Assembly (NCBI GenBank): GCA_028727785.1
Contig: JAQYNQ010000124.1
Location: 1 to 59,836 of the forward strand
Source: Eubacteriaceae bacterium
GTDB lineage: Bacteria > Bacillota > Clostridia > Peptostreptococcales > Anaerovoracaceae
Direction: 5' to 3'
DNA length: 59,836 nt
Positions 58,832 through 59,836 of the stretch are shown here, piece by piece (positions within the stretch are counted from its first letter, which is position 1; the number at the start of each line of letters is the position of its first letter). The notes under the pieces were generated by a model. That model was not told where the DNA came from. It worked only from the letters and a program-made list of their open reading frames with translations, and searched no databases. Position numbers and translations under genes: made by a program.

Positions 58832-58961
58832 TATCTAAGTTGTGGGTTTGGATATATCTCATATATTAAATAATATGACTAAGTTTGGGATTATGCCTGA
58901 ATGGTTTTGCTTGAACTTCTTGTGTATGTAATACGTATGCGATAAAGTCTTGCAAATATAC

Positions 58962-59046
58962 CGAGGGATTCCCGAGTGGCCAAAGGGGGCGGACTGTAAA
59001 TCCGTTAGCTGAGCTTTCGATGGTTCGAATCCATCTCCCTCGACCA
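58962..59046 (+). tRNA. tRNA-Tyr (anticodon GTA)
   Basis: 85-nt class II tRNA with a long variable arm, acceptor CGAGGGA/TCCCTCG, anticodon loop CTGTAAA, ACCA end. The 130-bp spacer before it, the longest in the cluster, shows no other gene. Confidence 0.95.
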
Positions 59047-59062
59047 ATTTTACAACTTGTGT

Positions 59063-59137
59063 GCGGAAGTGGCTCAGGGGTAGAGCATCGCCTTGCCAAG
59101 GCGAGGGTCGCGAGTTCGAATCTCGTCTTCCGCTCCA
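59063..59137 (+). tRNA. tRNA-Gly (anticodon GCC)
   Basis: Acceptor GCGGAAG/CTTCCGC, anticodon loop TTGCCAA, TCCA end. Confidence 0.96.
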
Positions 59138-59141
59138 ACAT

Positions 59142-59215
<74 letters not shown>

Positions 59216-59231
59216 TTTTCAAACTTAGTGT

Positions 59232-59308
59232 GGTCTCATAGCTCAGCTGGATAGAGCAACGGCCTTCTAAGCCGTGTGTCCGGGGTTCGAATCCCTGTGG
59301 GATCACCA
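59232..59308 (+). tRNA. tRNA-Arg (anticodon TCT)
   Basis: Acceptor GGTCTCA/TGGGATC with two G-T pairs, anticodon stem ACGGC/GCCGT, loop CTTCTAA, ACCA end. Confidence 0.94.
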
Positions 59309-59324
59309 TTTTTATTTGATATTT

Positions 59325-59399
59325 TGGGGTATAGCCAAGTGGTAAGGCAACGGACTTTGACTCCGTCATTCGTAGGTTCGAGTCCTGCTACCCCAGCCA
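59325..59399 (+). tRNA. tRNA-Gln (anticodon TTG)
   Basis: Acceptor TGGGGTA/TACCCCA with the U1-A72 pair typical of Gln, anticodon TTG in CTTTGAC, GCCA end. Confidence 0.96.
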
Positions 59400-59428
59400 T
59401 TTTAGACTCATAACGCTGGAATATATTT

Positions 59429-59505
59429 CGGGGTGTAGCGCAGTTTGGTAGCGCAACTGGTTTGGGACCAGTGGGCCGCGGGTTCAAATCCTGCCACCCC
59501 GACCA
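59429..59505 (+). tRNA. tRNA-Pro (anticodon TGG)
   Basis: Acceptor CGGGGTG/CACCCCG, anticodon loop TTTGGGA, T-loop TTCAAAT, ACCA end. Confidence 0.96.
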
Positions 59506-59514
59506 TTCTCAGAT

Positions 59515-59590
59515 GCCCAGATAGCTCAGTAGGTAGAGCAGAGGACTGAAAATCCTCGTGTCCCTGGTTCGATTCCGGGTCTGGGCACCA
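59515..59590 (+). tRNA. tRNA-Phe (anticodon GAA)
   Basis: Acceptor GCCCAGA/TCTGGGC, anticodon loop CTGAAAA, ACCA end. Confidence 0.96.
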
Positions 59591-59618
59591 TTTTTTTTAC
59601 AAATTAATTATGCAGTAT

Positions 59619-59694
59619 GGGCGGTTAGCTCAGCTGGGAGAGCACCTGCCTTACAAGCAGGGGGTCACAGGTTTGAGCCCTGTACCGCCCACCA
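59619..59694 (+). tRNA. tRNA-Val (anticodon TAC), copy 2 with altered T-loop
   Basis: Identical to copy 1 except that the T-loop reads TTTGAGC instead of TTCGAGC, changing the normally invariant C56 to T. Confidence 0.92.
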
Positions 59695-59700
59695 TATTGC

Positions 59701-59777
59701 GGCCTGGTAGTTCAGTTGGTTAGAATGCCAGCCTGTCACGCTGGAGGTCGACGGTTCGAGCCCGTTCCAGGTCGCCA
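59701..59777 (+). tRNA. tRNA-Asp (anticodon GTC), copy 2
   Basis: Same as copy 1 apart from one D-loop base (AGTTGG for AGCTGG). Confidence 0.95.
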
Positions 59778-59805
59778 ATTTTAAAATAATTTATCCAAAT
59801 AATAT

Positions 59806-59836
59806 GCTGGCGTGGCTCAACGGTAGAGCAGCTGAT
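59806..59836 (+). tRNA. tRNA-Thr (TGT expected), copy 2, cut by window end
   Basis: The first 31 bases match tRNA-Thr copy 1 exactly; the anticodon lies just beyond the edge. Confidence 0.85.

Larger units (their letters stand above)
59619..59836 (+). repeat. Second copy of the Val-Asp-Thr tRNA block
   Basis: The same gene order and similar spacers occur at 58573-58831. Spacers have diverged while the tRNAs are almost unchanged, which fits an old tandem duplication. Confidence 0.8.

Overview
The window is a chromosomal segment of an anaerobic, probably endospore-forming, low-GC member of the Clostridia. Evidence for this is: strong AGGAGG ribosome-binding sites and sigma-A style promoters with 17-bp spacers; a sporulation gene (yunB) and a ymxH-like gene; an IspH-ribosomal protein S1 fusion; a T-box leader; an eukaryote-like IleRS; and sodium-based energetics (K+-dependent membrane pyrophosphatase, NhaC antiporter, Na+/alanine-glycine symporter, TrkH-type cation uptake). 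The genus cannot be fixed from what is visible.

Layout. 1-1275 is accessory: the 3' end of an IS3-type transposase read in frame into unknown sequence, then an unrecognised 238-residue protein. 1386-3186 is a tight nth-ybaK-sanA-like operon. 3326-5050 is a glycine-riboswitch-controlled AgcS transporter. 5110-6603 (minus) holds a SEC-C protein and a short homoserine dehydrogenase. 6749-14103 runs trmL, rpoN, gap, pgk, tpiA, secG, hppA; the usual cggR, gpmI and eno of such clusters are not there. 14192-18648 is a T-box-controlled ileS with rlmN. 18684-23627 holds a small P-loop protein, a Nudix hydrolase, a YgiQ radical SAM protein, an orphan DNA methyltransferase, a YitT protein and tRNA-Arg(CCG). 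23786-25464 is nhaC. 25518-26725 is a decayed nucleobase permease, followed by a patatin-like lipase. 27908-29145 (minus) is trpS and a PRC-barrel protein; 29203-29889 (plus) is a ClpP-like protease.

29926-36810 is a compact Tad/Flp pilus operon with one strong promoter and many overlapping genes: TadZ-, TadA-, TadB- and TadC-like proteins, a 49-residue Flp pilin and several TadE/F-like minor proteins. One minor protein carries two identically spaced His-Cys-Cys-Cys motifs. Then follow a SPOR protein, rarA, ispH-rpsA (with what looks like a nested promoter and start for S1 alone), a small lipoprotein, RNase R, a CBS protein and, on the minus strand, trkA with two trkH genes, one with an altered selectivity filter. 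48103-58491 is a housekeeping run: HAD phosphatase, yraN, yifB, dprA, topA, hslV, hslU, yunB, hflX, yigZ. The window ends in a tRNA operon of at least 13 genes behind a consensus promoter; its first three genes (Val-Asp-Thr) recur at its right end.

Recurring regulatory themes are Shine-Dalgarno sequences buried in terminator-like hairpins (CBS gene, yunB), a promoter whose -10 lies inside the upstream gene's terminator (yraN), and promoters placed so close to the start codon that rnr and hflX mRNAs should be leaderless. No CRISPR array, prophage or rRNA gene was seen.
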